From positions 62,001 through 126,000 of the forward strand of contig DFIS01000049.1 in the NCBI GenBank assembly GCA_002372175.1: DNA of 64,000 nucleotides, read 5' to 3'. This DNA comes from Solobacterium sp. UBA3691. Lineage in GTDB: Bacteria > Bacillota_I > Bacilli_A > Erysipelotrichales > Erysipelotrichaceae. Below, piece after piece: positions 1 to 7,713 of this stretch. The position numbers were made by a program, and so were the translations under genes. The notes under the pieces are model-generated. The model did no database searches and was not told the DNA's origin. It worked only from the letters and a program-made list of their open reading frames with translations. Every line of letters begins with the position of its first letter. Position 1 is the first letter of the stretch.

Positions 1-2022
1 ATGAGCAAGATGGGCCATGTCGATCCCGATACGATGCGCTCCGTACTGAAGAAATCGGTCAACAAATGTCCGTCCAAGCAGATGGGTGCCGGCATCATCA
101 GCATCGAGAAGATGTTTAACAAAAAGGAGACAGCACCTCTCATCGAAGTGTTTGACAGATATGGCAATCCGGTAACGGATCTCAGATATCCGGTGCCGGA
201 AGGATCTTACCTGGTGATCACAGATGAATATCCCGGTGAAAACGATACAGTTCTCTTTACAACAAACGGTAAGAAACCGGCAGTCAAAAACGGGCAGATC
301 ACCAGCGGTGAAGTATATGACTATATGGAGATCCCGCTGGATCAGTTTACCAAGGGAACAACGGTTACTTTCCAGGCTGCTGTAGTCAACAGTCTTGGTG
401 TTCTCGGAACGATCAAAAAGCAGTCCGTAAAGATGCCGGCAGTCACCGTACAGCCGTTAAAGATCAGTACGGTAAAGCTTAATCTTTCTTCCGTTTCACT
501 GCGTCATGCATCATACATGCCGGTCAGCCAGCAACTCTTTGCCCTGAGCTTACTGAATACAGCCGGACAGTCCGTATTGCTGGATACGGTCGAACATGAC
601 TGGGTATCAAGCAATAACAAGGTAGCTGTTGTTGATGAAGACGGCTTTGTGACAACGGTTGGCGCAGGTACGGCAACGATCACACTGAAGCTGCTGGATG
701 GCTCCAAGAAGACAGCTTCCTGCAAGGTTACCGTTGTACAGGCAGCCGAAGAGATCAAAATCAAAGGTTTATCTTCAGTAGCCCCCGGAACTTCCGCTTC
801 CTACAGTGCATCTGTGCTTCCTTCTACAGCCAAAAACAAGAAAGTCACCTGGCAGATCGATACAGACGATGCCGGCATCACGATCGACAGTAAAGGAAAA
901 GTGAAAGTCGCAGGTACGGTCCCGGTAAACACTGTTTTTATTGTACGTGCCGTATCACAGGATGATCTTACCGTGATCGGTGAGAAGATCGTTGAAGTAT
1001 GTCCGAAGGCAACAGCGCTTTACATTAATACGTCAGACAGCAGAGCTGTATACAACAGTAAGACCGGTGCTTTAAGCAGTGTTGTCCTGTTCACAAACAA
1101 TCTTAACGACGATGAACATGCCGGAGATGAGACTGTCACCAAGCTTGACTCTTATGTAGTCGGCAATGACATTCCGCCGGTATGGACTTCCAGCAATCCC
1201 AAGGTAGCTACCGTTGACCAGGACGGCAACGTCCAGGCACTCAGCGCAGGCAAGACGAAGATCACCTGTACAGCAGACGATGGATCCAAGAAGAAAGCAA
1301 CCGTCACCGTTGAAGTACGTGTACCGGTCTCCGGACTGAATGTGGTCCTGGGGGATTACAACTATGTGGCCGTAGGCAAGTCACTGAATCTGAGCAATAA
1401 GATCGCTTACGGATCGGTATACGGCAAGCCTACTGTCAGGAAGGTCAAGTGGAAGATCGACAGCGTTGAATACTACTTTGACGGAGAAAGGTATGACTGG
1501 ACGAATGAAGTTCTTGCCAGAAATTATGTGACGATCGCTTCCAACAAGACCCTGAAGGTAAACAAGAAGATCACCCAGATGCTGGATCCCAATGCCGGAG
1601 TTCTTGTTGTATTCTTCTCCGCCGAAAGCCAGGATGGTACGGGATATACAGCATCCGCAAGTGTTCAGATCACCGGTGCCCTGAACGGTCTGACCTTCGA
1701 TGATATCTACGGCACCGGCTATGTATGTTATACGACGGCAGGAGAGAGTGAGGCCTGGTATACAGTCCTGTATTCCGAGCAGCCGGTCAACTTTGAGATC
1801 AAGAGCAGTAACCCGAATGTATTAGGCGCATGGATCGACTATAGTTCGGTTGAACAGGAAGATTTCTGGATCATGCGCAACGGCCGGACCAAGTGGTACA
1901 GCGGTTATTCCTATTATGTGTACTACTACACATATCCGAATAAGAAGGGTAATGTCACATTGACCGTGAAAGCACTTGACGGCAGTAATAAGACAGCCAA
2001 GGTAAAGATCAGAGTTAAGTAA
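1..2022 (+). CDS. Subtilisin-like serine protease, C-terminal part (5' truncated by window edge)
   Basis: The open frame runs from the first base, so the true start lies upstream. Residues 1-39 (MSKMGHVDPDTM...VLKKS...GAGIISIEKMF) resemble the last helices of a peptidase S8 catalytic domain, where a GxG(I/L)(I/V) motif follows the final helix. The Asp/His/Ser triad would therefore be outside the window. Residues about 43-145 look like a chitobiase C-terminal-type beta-sandwich. They are followed by Big_2-like Ig domains around 150-246, 250-335 and 340-440, with typical W-x-SSN-x-K-VA-V-D-x-G-x-V cores. The C-terminal ~230 residues are Tyr-rich and end without an LPXTG motif or membrane anchor. 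The gene sits one base before a small lipoprotein gene, so the two are probably co-transcribed. The protease call rests on a short tail only; the Ig-like repeats are secure. Confidence 0.7.
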   Translation: MSKMGHVDPDTMRSVLKKSVNKCPSKQMGAGIISIEKMFNKKETAPLIEVFDRYGNPVTDLRYPVPEGSYLVITDEYPGENDTVLFTTNGKKPAVKNGQITSGEVYDYMEIPLDQFTKGTTVTFQAAVVNSLGVLGTIKKQSVKMPAVTVQPLKISTVKLNLSSVSLRHASYMPVSQQLFALSLLNTAGQSVLLDTVEHDWVSSNNKVAVVDEDGFVTTVGAGTATITLKLLDGSKKTASCKVTVVQAAEEIKIKGLSSVAPGTSASYSASVLPSTAKNKKVTWQIDTDDAGITIDSKGKVKVAGTVPVNTVFIVRAVSQDDLTVIGEKIVEVCPKATALYINTSDSRAVYNSKTGALSSVVLFTNNLNDDEHAGDETVTKLDSYVVGNDIPPVWTSSNPKVATVDQDGNVQALSAGKTKITCTADDGSKKKATVTVEVRVPVSGLNVVLGDYNYVAVGKSLNLSNKIAYGSVYGKPTVRKVKWKIDSVEYYFDGERYDWTNEVLARNYVTIASNKTLKVNKKITQMLDPNAGVLVVFFSAESQDGTGYTASASVQITGALNGLTFDDIYGTGYVCYTTAGESEAWYTVLYSEQPVNFEIKSSNPNVLGAWIDYSSVEQEDFWIMRNGRTKWYSGYSYYVYYYTYPNKKGNVTLTVKALDGSNKTAKVKIRVK

Positions 2023-2023
2023 G

Positions 2024-2308
2024 ATGAAGAGATACTTTGCGGTACTGATATCACTGTGTCTTCTCTGCGGATGCACAGGAACTTCTCACAAGCAGCCGGT
2101 AAAGGTAAAAGAAGGGAAGGAACTGATGTGTATCTGTGATACACAGGAAGATGCAGAGAAGATCGCTGAGCAGTATCAGATCATTCTGGTCAGCTGGCAG
2201 GACAAGGTAGCTGTATATCATACCGGTCAGGATCCCGAACAGGTGATCAGAAAAGGCCGCAAAAACGGCTGGCCGGAGCTGTCGCTGAATCTGCTGACTT
2301 CACATTAA
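2024..2308 (+). CDS. Small lipoprotein resembling a stand-alone subtilisin propeptide (I9-like)
   Basis: This 94-residue protein starts one base after the stop of the protease gene. Its N-terminus is a lipoprotein signal with lipobox LLCGC, so Cys17 is the probable lipidated residue and the protein should be tethered outside the membrane. The mature part predicts as strand (ELMCIC), helix (QEDAEKIAEQY), two strands (QIILVSWQDKVAVYHT), helix (PEQVIRKGRKN), strand (WPELSLNLL). This is the beta-alpha-beta-beta-alpha-beta order of the inhibitor I9/subtilisin propeptide fold. Such propeptides fold and inhibit their own protease. Here the domain would act in trans as an inhibitor or chaperone for the neighbouring protease; that role is inferred from fold pattern and position. 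The lipoprotein call is firm, the function is not. Confidence 0.75.
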   Translation: MKRYFAVLISLCLLCGCTGTSHKQPVKVKEGKELMCICDTQEDAEKIAEQYQIILVSWQDKVAVYHTGQDPEQVIRKGRKNGWPELSLNLLTSH

Positions 2309-2320
2309 AGCTTATACACA

Positions 2321-2351
2321 TAAAGGTGGTGTACGTGTACATCGCCTTTTT
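2321..2351 (+). terminator. Rho-independent terminator after the protease-lipoprotein pair
   Basis: An imperfect hairpin with arms AAAGGTGGTGT and ACATCGCCTTT (G-T wobbles, six-base loop) is followed by five Ts. It lies 12 bases after the lipoprotein stop and ends the first operon. Confidence 0.85.
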
Positions 2352-2388
2352 ACATGGCAAACAGGATACCCGGATACGCTTTCCTGCA

Positions 2389-2394
2389 TATAAT
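2389..2394 (+). promoter_or_regulatory. Possible -10 box for the InlB-repeat protein
   Basis: A TATAAT hexamer lies between the preceding terminator and the gene at 2506. It has no good -35 partner and would leave a leader of about 110 bases. A small inverted repeat (AGGTA, CAA, TACCT at 2466-2478) lies in that leader. Weak evidence. Confidence 0.3.
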
Positions 2395-2505
2395 TCTTAA
2401 ATAAGTCTATTCCATAGTAAAACAAATAAGGTAAACTATAAGCAGAGTATTTTGTGTTGTATGAAAGGTACAATACCTGAATCTCATGAGAACGGAGGAA
2501 CATGT

Positions 2506-5500
2506 ATGAAACGATTCCTGATCATGGTTCTGTCTATCTTCATGCTGTTTACAAGCATGGGAAATGGATCCTATAAGGTCTATGCAGAACCGGGAGACAG
2601 TGAAGAGACCATTGTCACGGAGCCTGAGGAAACGGAAGAAACCGTTACGGAAACAGAAGAACCGGAAGTGACGGAAGCGACAGAACCTGCTGAAGAACTG
2701 CCTGCAAAGACAGAAGCAGAAGTCGAAGTGATAGCTGAACCCGAGGGACCTTTTGAACCTGAAGAGACAGCAGTTTCGGAGGAGACAGAAGTCCATGAAG
2801 AGACAGCTGAACCTGCAGAAGAGCCTGTCGAGACCGAAGAAACACCGGCAGAGACGGCTGAAGAACCTTCGGAGATGATGGAAGAAACCGGCAGAACGGC
2901 ATATGTTACCTATGTACTTCCGGAGGGAGCCTCCCTTGTGATTGATGGACAGACATATACAGGAAGCTATAGTGAAACGATCAATGATTTTGACGGTTAT
3001 TTCAAAGTTCCGGATAATGCGCCGGTAAAAGATGGCTGGAATTTCGTATACTGGACCGTCACAGCAAACGGTATTGCTCAGGGTAAGTACTGGGCTGGTG
3101 ATAGTAATACATTGTGGGATGATGAAAACGGCACAGAGATCACCGATCAGGAAGTAACGATCATCTGTGAACCGTATTTCGAGAAAAAATATACATTCAC
3201 GGTGAATTATCATCTGATGCTGGACGGAGCTACAATGGGTGAAGATGCAGGACCGATCGTTACCCGCAGCTATGAAGATATGGCCGCTGACTATTTCGGC
3301 TTGCCCAGACCTTATAAGGAAGGTAAAGAATATCTTGGCTGGGCACTTACGGAAGGCGGTGCAGCAATCACTAAGTCAGAATTTTTTGAGACTTTGGAAG
3401 CCGGAAATACGACGATCGATCTTTATGCTGTATGGCAGGATGCGGTCATCTATAAAGTTATCTACAGAGTAGATCCTGCGGACGGATATCTGTATCTGGA
3501 TGGTAACGGACAGCCGGTATATGAATATACGGATGAATATTCCAGCGACAGACAGCTCTCGCATGTGCTTCCCACATTCCTTTATCCGGTAAGCACGAAC
3601 GGAAAAGTGTTTAACGGATGGTTTGCGTATGATCAGGATATTGATATGGATACGTATTCATACCCCGGTGATCAGATCTGGTTTACCACTGGACGTGCAA
3701 TGGATTTTGATGAAAATCATGAACATGTCAAAACAGCATCCTGGACAGACGGTGAACAATATGATTTGAGACTTCACCTGAATGGCGGAGCACTGGAGAA
3801 CAGATCTGCATACGTCACTGACTTTATCCTGGACGGAGATACAGCGACCGCCAAATTCACACAGTATGATGTGAATAATAAGATGATTCTGCCGGGTGAC
3901 GACTATATTGGTACTAAGGTACAGTGGCCGATCTCCAAGACAAATGCAGCGCTGAAGGGCTGGAGCAAGCTCCCGGAACCCACAGCGGATGATCCTCTGT
4001 ATGAAGATCTCGGAAGTGTGTTTGCGGAGAGCAGTATCGGTGATATCGATCTCTATGCAATCTGGGATGAACAGCCTGTTGAACAGAAATATACAGTAGA
4101 GTATGTCTTCCCCGGCGCAAGTATGATGTCGACCGGTGATTACAATTATTACTCTGACAGCTACAGTGAAACAGTTGATCTGGGCAGTGATTATTATGTT
4201 AGTCAAAATAAACCGGAGCGCAGCGGTTATGTGTTCCGCGGCTGGACAATAACAACGACTGCACAGCCGGATGCACAGCCGCAGACAGGACTGAAGGCCG
4301 GAGAATGCCTGAGTGGAGATGTTCTTCCTGCAGCAGGCGGAAAGATCACACTGACAGCAGAATGGGTTGAAGACTTTACGTTTACGATCACATATATGAT
4401 CAACCGTGAAGATGCCGTATATGTACAGACAGGTACTAATGAAAATATAACGGCAGAAAAGCATATATCCTGTCTCAAATTAAATGATCCTACTCCCTCC
4501 AGTCCGACCAGCGTACATCTTGGCTGGGCATTTGAAAGCAATGCAGAATACGGCGTATCTTTTGACGAAATCAAAGAGAAACTTATTTCTGAGGGCACGA
4601 ACGAAATCACACTGTACGGTGTATGGAAAGATGCCGAACATTACAATGTGATCTATCAGGTGAATGAAGGAGAGGGATACTGGCTTGAAGACGGACAGAA
4701 AGTCTGTACAAAGACACAAGCACTGAATGAGATAGGTGATGGTCAGTTTGACGGTACAGCTCTTGATAAGCCGGAGAATGAGAGAGCAGAACAAGGCTAT
4801 GTATTTGCATACTGGAAAATGGGTACTGAGCTCATTCCTTCTTACGGAGAATTCAATCTGGAAACATTACAGCAGGCTGCTGAAGTCATTGATGGCGTTA
4901 AGACAGTTACCCTGACAGCACAGTGGGAACAGGCTGAGACATATACAGCTACCCTGCATCTGAACGGCGGAACACTGGACAACGAAGAAGGTCTGACAAA
5001 GATCGATAATGATACATACCAGTTATCGTTTACCGAATATAATCTGAATAGTCTGCCGCTGCCTTATCAGAAGCCTGATAACAGTTATCATGCGCCCTGG
5101 GCGGTCAGTAAGCCTAAATACGTACTGATCGGCTGGACACCGGATCCTCAGCGGAGCTGGGGATACTTCAAACTTGCTGAGGAGATCTTCAGAAATGACA
5201 ATTGGGAAGTAATACCTGCTGATGTTGATCTGTATCCTATATGGGAAGAAAAGATATATTCGATCGACTATATGGTCCTGGAAGATGATGCTGTACTGCT
5301 CAGCGGAGACATTTCAGGTAATGAATCATTCTCACAGTACAATGCTGAAGATGGTGTGACGATCAACTGCAATGCAATACGCAACGGTTATACACTTGCC
5401 GGCTGGGCAGTATCCAAAGAAGATGCGGCAGCAGGAAGAGTCACCTTTGTGAACGGTCAGACAGCTGATGACTACTTTGATGCACAGGAAAGCAGCTCAA

Positions 5501-7545
5501 AGTATGTAAGGACCAATCTTTATGCCGTATGGACGGCAGAAGAAAAGACATATACAGCGAGCTTCTATCTGAACAAAGGAACCCTTGAAGGCTATAAAGC
5601 CAACAGTAAGGGTCTGGTAAAAGTCCCTGTAACAACAGCTTCCTTTGCGACATTCATTCCTGAAAGAAAAGGATATGACTTCACTGGATGGTATACCGAC
5701 AGTAAGCTGCAGAATGAATATACAGCAGAAGACTTTGCGAATACACCAAAGAACATCACCCTGTATGCAGGATGGGAAGGCAGATTCTATATTGTCCGTC
5801 TTAACGCAAATGCTTCCGATGCATATTTCATTACTGAGGATGAATTCGGCGATGGGGAGCACATCGAAGACCTGAATTGTATGGTCAAATTCGGCGAAAA
5901 TTCGGTCATCGAAGACAAACCGATCCGCAGCGGATATACCTTCAAGGGCTGGGCAGTCAGTCCTGAAGATGCAGTAAACAATAAGGTCACCTACAAGAAC
6001 GGTACGAAGTATACAGCCTTTGCAGAAGATCCGCAAACCAGTGAAGTAGTTGATCTGTATGCAGTATGGTCTTTAGATACATACACGCTGAAGCTGACGC
6101 TGAACAGCGGAACATATACATCCGGCCCGGTCGGAGATGTGAAACTGTCCAAGGGTGTTCTGACAGGTAAGTATACAGTTCTTGATCCGACGATCCTGGA
6201 TAATATCGTGGATCCGGTGGATGACGCACAGCGCTTTACCAGAAACGGATATATCTTTGAGGGATGGTATACGGATAAGAAGCTTACGAAGAAGTATGAT
6301 CTGAGTACGATGGAACCCGGCAATATCACACTCTTTGCCAAGTGGACAGCTAAGACATATACGATCCACTTTGATCCAAATCAGGGAATTGTACCGGTGC
6401 CAGAGACATTCACGCCTGTACTTGAAAAAGATGAAGAAGGCAGAGGAATCCTGGATGGATTCATCTTCAACAAGAAACAGAAGATGACGGTCAAGGTCTC
6501 CAAAATGGGTTATAAATTCCTTGGTTGGTCAAGAGATCCGGAAGCCACTAAGGCAACTTATAAAACAGGTAAGAGCTATAAGAATTACTCAACTGATGGT
6601 GAAGACGTTACATTGTATGCTGTATGGAAGCTGAATACGTATACGATGAAGCTGTATGTTAACGGCGGTACCTTTAACAAGGAAGTAATGGAAGCAATTG
6701 GAATGAATGCCCCGGAGATCCCTGTCAAGAAAGGTATCATGTCCGCAAAGTATACGATCGAGAATCCGGATGCTGCTACTTATATTTTCGCTCCTGCCGA
6801 GGGAATAACTGATCCTGAACTTAGTGGTGTCTTTACAAAGAAGGGCTATACATTCGGCGGCTGGTTCAAAGACAAGAGCTTTAAGAAGCCATTCAGCCTG
6901 GAGACAGATTTCAAAGAACCAAAGTCGATTACTCTGTATGCTAAGTGGATCCCAAACCAGTACACGGTAAGATTGCACTTGGGAGATGCTTATGCTTTCA
7001 TCGGAGAAGATGGTCCAAGAAATCCTGATGAAGATGATTACATCGAATTTGCTGCTACATTTAATAAAAAGAGAATGGCAGAAAAAGTGGTTCCTCTAAA
7101 TACTGGATATACTTTCCTTGGCTGGGCAATATCGGAAGAAGAGGCAGAAGAAGGAATTGTAACATATAAGTATGGGAAACAATATAAATCCTTTGCTAAA
7201 GCATACGACGATGACCCGATGGAAGGATGCATTGTTGATCTTTATCCGGTATTTGAATTAACAAATTATAAAACTACTTTAGTTCTGAACGGAGGAACTA
7301 TTGACGGCTTGACCGTGAAGAAGGGAAAAGCTTCCTTCAACTATACCATCAACGAGTATGATGAAGTGTTTGGGCAATATGTTTATAATTCTGCTATTGT
7401 ATCCCGAAAAGGATATACATTTGCCGGATGGTATAGATATAAAACTTGTCCTGAATGGGCGCTGGTATATGATTCGGAAGAAGATTACATTGTCAGCGGT
7501 AGATATTTAGGGACAACCTTGTATGCCAAGTGGATCAAGAACTGA
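2506..7545 (+). CDS. Giant secreted protein of about 16 InlB B-repeats
   Basis: The ATG at 2506 is chosen because it follows an AACGGAGGAA ribosome binding site and opens directly on a signal peptide. The ATG-like frame extends to 2452 without such a site. The 1679-residue product has a 27-residue signal peptide ending YA|E, an acidic Glu/Thr/Pro-rich stalk (residues 28-130), then about 16 repeats of 85-100 residues. Each repeat has a YT(V/A)xxxxNGG-type first strand, a central GY-F-x-GW and a closing (L)YAxW, typical of the Listeria-Bacteroides InlB B-repeat (Flg_new). From about residue 815 two repeat classes alternate. There is no catalytic domain, LPXTG or transmembrane tail, so surface attachment is unexplained. 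A role as an adhesin or surface fibre is inference. Confidence 0.9.
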   Translation: MKRFLIMVLSIFMLFTSMGNGSYKVYAEPGDSEETIVTEPEETEETVTETEEPEVTEATEPAEELPAKTEAEVEVIAEPEGPFEPEETAVSEETEVHEETAEPAEEPVETEETPAETAEEPSEMMEETGRTAYVTYVLPEGASLVIDGQTYTGSYSETINDFDGYFKVPDNAPVKDGWNFVYWTVTANGIAQGKYWAGDSNTLWDDENGTEITDQEVTIICEPYFEKKYTFTVNYHLMLDGATMGEDAGPIVTRSYEDMAADYFGLPRPYKEGKEYLGWALTEGGAAITKSEFFETLEAGNTTIDLYAVWQDAVIYKVIYRVDPADGYLYLDGNGQPVYEYTDEYSSDRQLSHVLPTFLYPVSTNGKVFNGWFAYDQDIDMDTYSYPGDQIWFTTGRAMDFDENHEHVKTASWTDGEQYDLRLHLNGGALENRSAYVTDFILDGDTATAKFTQYDVNNKMILPGDDYIGTKVQWPISKTNAALKGWSKLPEPTADDPLYEDLGSVFAESSIGDIDLYAIWDEQPVEQKYTVEYVFPGASMMSTGDYNYYSDSYSETVDLGSDYYVSQNKPERSGYVFRGWTITTTAQPDAQPQTGLKAGECLSGDVLPAAGGKITLTAEWVEDFTFTITYMINREDAVYVQTGTNENITAEKHISCLKLNDPTPSSPTSVHLGWAFESNAEYGVSFDEIKEKLISEGTNEITLYGVWKDAEHYNVIYQVNEGEGYWLEDGQKVCTKTQALNEIGDGQFDGTALDKPENERAEQGYVFAYWKMGTELIPSYGEFNLETLQQAAEVIDGVKTVTLTAQWEQAETYTATLHLNGGTLDNEEGLTKIDNDTYQLSFTEYNLNSLPLPYQKPDNSYHAPWAVSKPKYVLIGWTPDPQRSWGYFKLAEEIFRNDNWEVIPADVDLYPIWEEKIYSIDYMVLEDDAVLLSGDISGNESFSQYNAEDGVTINCNAIRNGYTLAGWAVSKEDAAAGRVTFVNGQTADDYFDAQESSSKYVRTNLYAVWTAEEKTYTASFYLNKGTLEGYKANSKGLVKVPVTTASFATFIPERKGYDFTGWYTDSKLQNEYTAEDFANTPKNITLYAGWEGRFYIVRLNANASDAYFITEDEFGDGEHIEDLNCMVKFGENSVIEDKPIRSGYTFKGWAVSPEDAVNNKVTYKNGTKYTAFAEDPQTSEVVDLYAVWSLDTYTLKLTLNSGTYTSGPVGDVKLSKGVLTGKYTVLDPTILDNIVDPVDDAQRFTRNGYIFEGWYTDKKLTKKYDLSTMEPGNITLFAKWTAKTYTIHFDPNQGIVPVPETFTPVLEKDEEGRGILDGFIFNKKQKMTVKVSKMGYKFLGWSRDPEATKATYKTGKSYKNYSTDGEDVTLYAVWKLNTYTMKLYVNGGTFNKEVMEAIGMNAPEIPVKKGIMSAKYTIENPDAATYIFAPAEGITDPELSGVFTKKGYTFGGWFKDKSFKKPFSLETDFKEPKSITLYAKWIPNQYTVRLHLGDAYAFIGEDGPRNPDEDDYIEFAATFNKKRMAEKVVPLNTGYTFLGWAISEEEAEEGIVTYKYGKQYKSFAKAYDDDPMEGCIVDLYPVFELTNYKTTLVLNGGTIDGLTVKKGKASFNYTINEYDEVFGQYVYNSAIVSRKGYTFAGWYRYKTCPEWALVYDSEEDYIVSGRYLGTTLYAKWIKN
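2587..2892 (+). repeat. Low-complexity acidic Glu/Thr/Pro coding repeat
   Basis: Degenerate GAA/GAG-rich codons encode runs of EETEEP-, TEEPEV- and EPAEEP-type units directly after the signal peptide. The matching region of the next giant protein is at 7795-8100. Such stretches form extended stalks and can vary in length by recombination. Confidence 0.8.
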
Positions 7546-7560
7546 TACAGTTTAATGGCG

Positions 7561-7590
7561 AGAGACAGTGTGTGATGCACTGTCTCTTTC
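7561..7590 (+). terminator. Rho-independent terminator after the InlB-repeat gene
   Basis: A perfect 10-bp stem AGAGACAGTG/CACTGTCTCT with a seven-base loop is followed by a short TTT run. The poor T tract makes it a weaker terminator than the others here. Confidence 0.75.
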
Positions 7591-7614
7591 ATGTACCTTC
7601 AATTCATATGCAGT

Positions 7615-7655
7615 GTACAATTGTATCTCAGAGGCTATTTAGAGTACAATTGTAC
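7615..7655 (+). promoter_or_regulatory. Twin palindromes, candidate operator
   Basis: GTACAATTGTAT at 7615-7626 and the perfect palindrome GTACAATTGTAC at 7644-7655 have centres 29 bp apart, about 60-95 bases before the start codon of the gene at 7714. Two copies of a dyad at this spacing look like a repressor or activator site. The binding protein is unknown. Confidence 0.5.
7621..7650 (+). promoter_or_regulatory. Putative promoter of the CAP/Big_2 protein operon
   Basis: TTGTAT (7621-7626), an 18-bp spacer and TACAAT (7645-7650) form a plausible sigma-A promoter. Each hexamer falls inside one of the two palindromes, so a protein bound to them would block RNA polymerase. The leader would be about 57 bases. 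Confidence 0.45.
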
Positions 7656-7713
7656 TAGGTTATGTATAGATAGTAACTGCAGTTTTATGACAATAGATGA
7701 ACGGAGGAGACAT

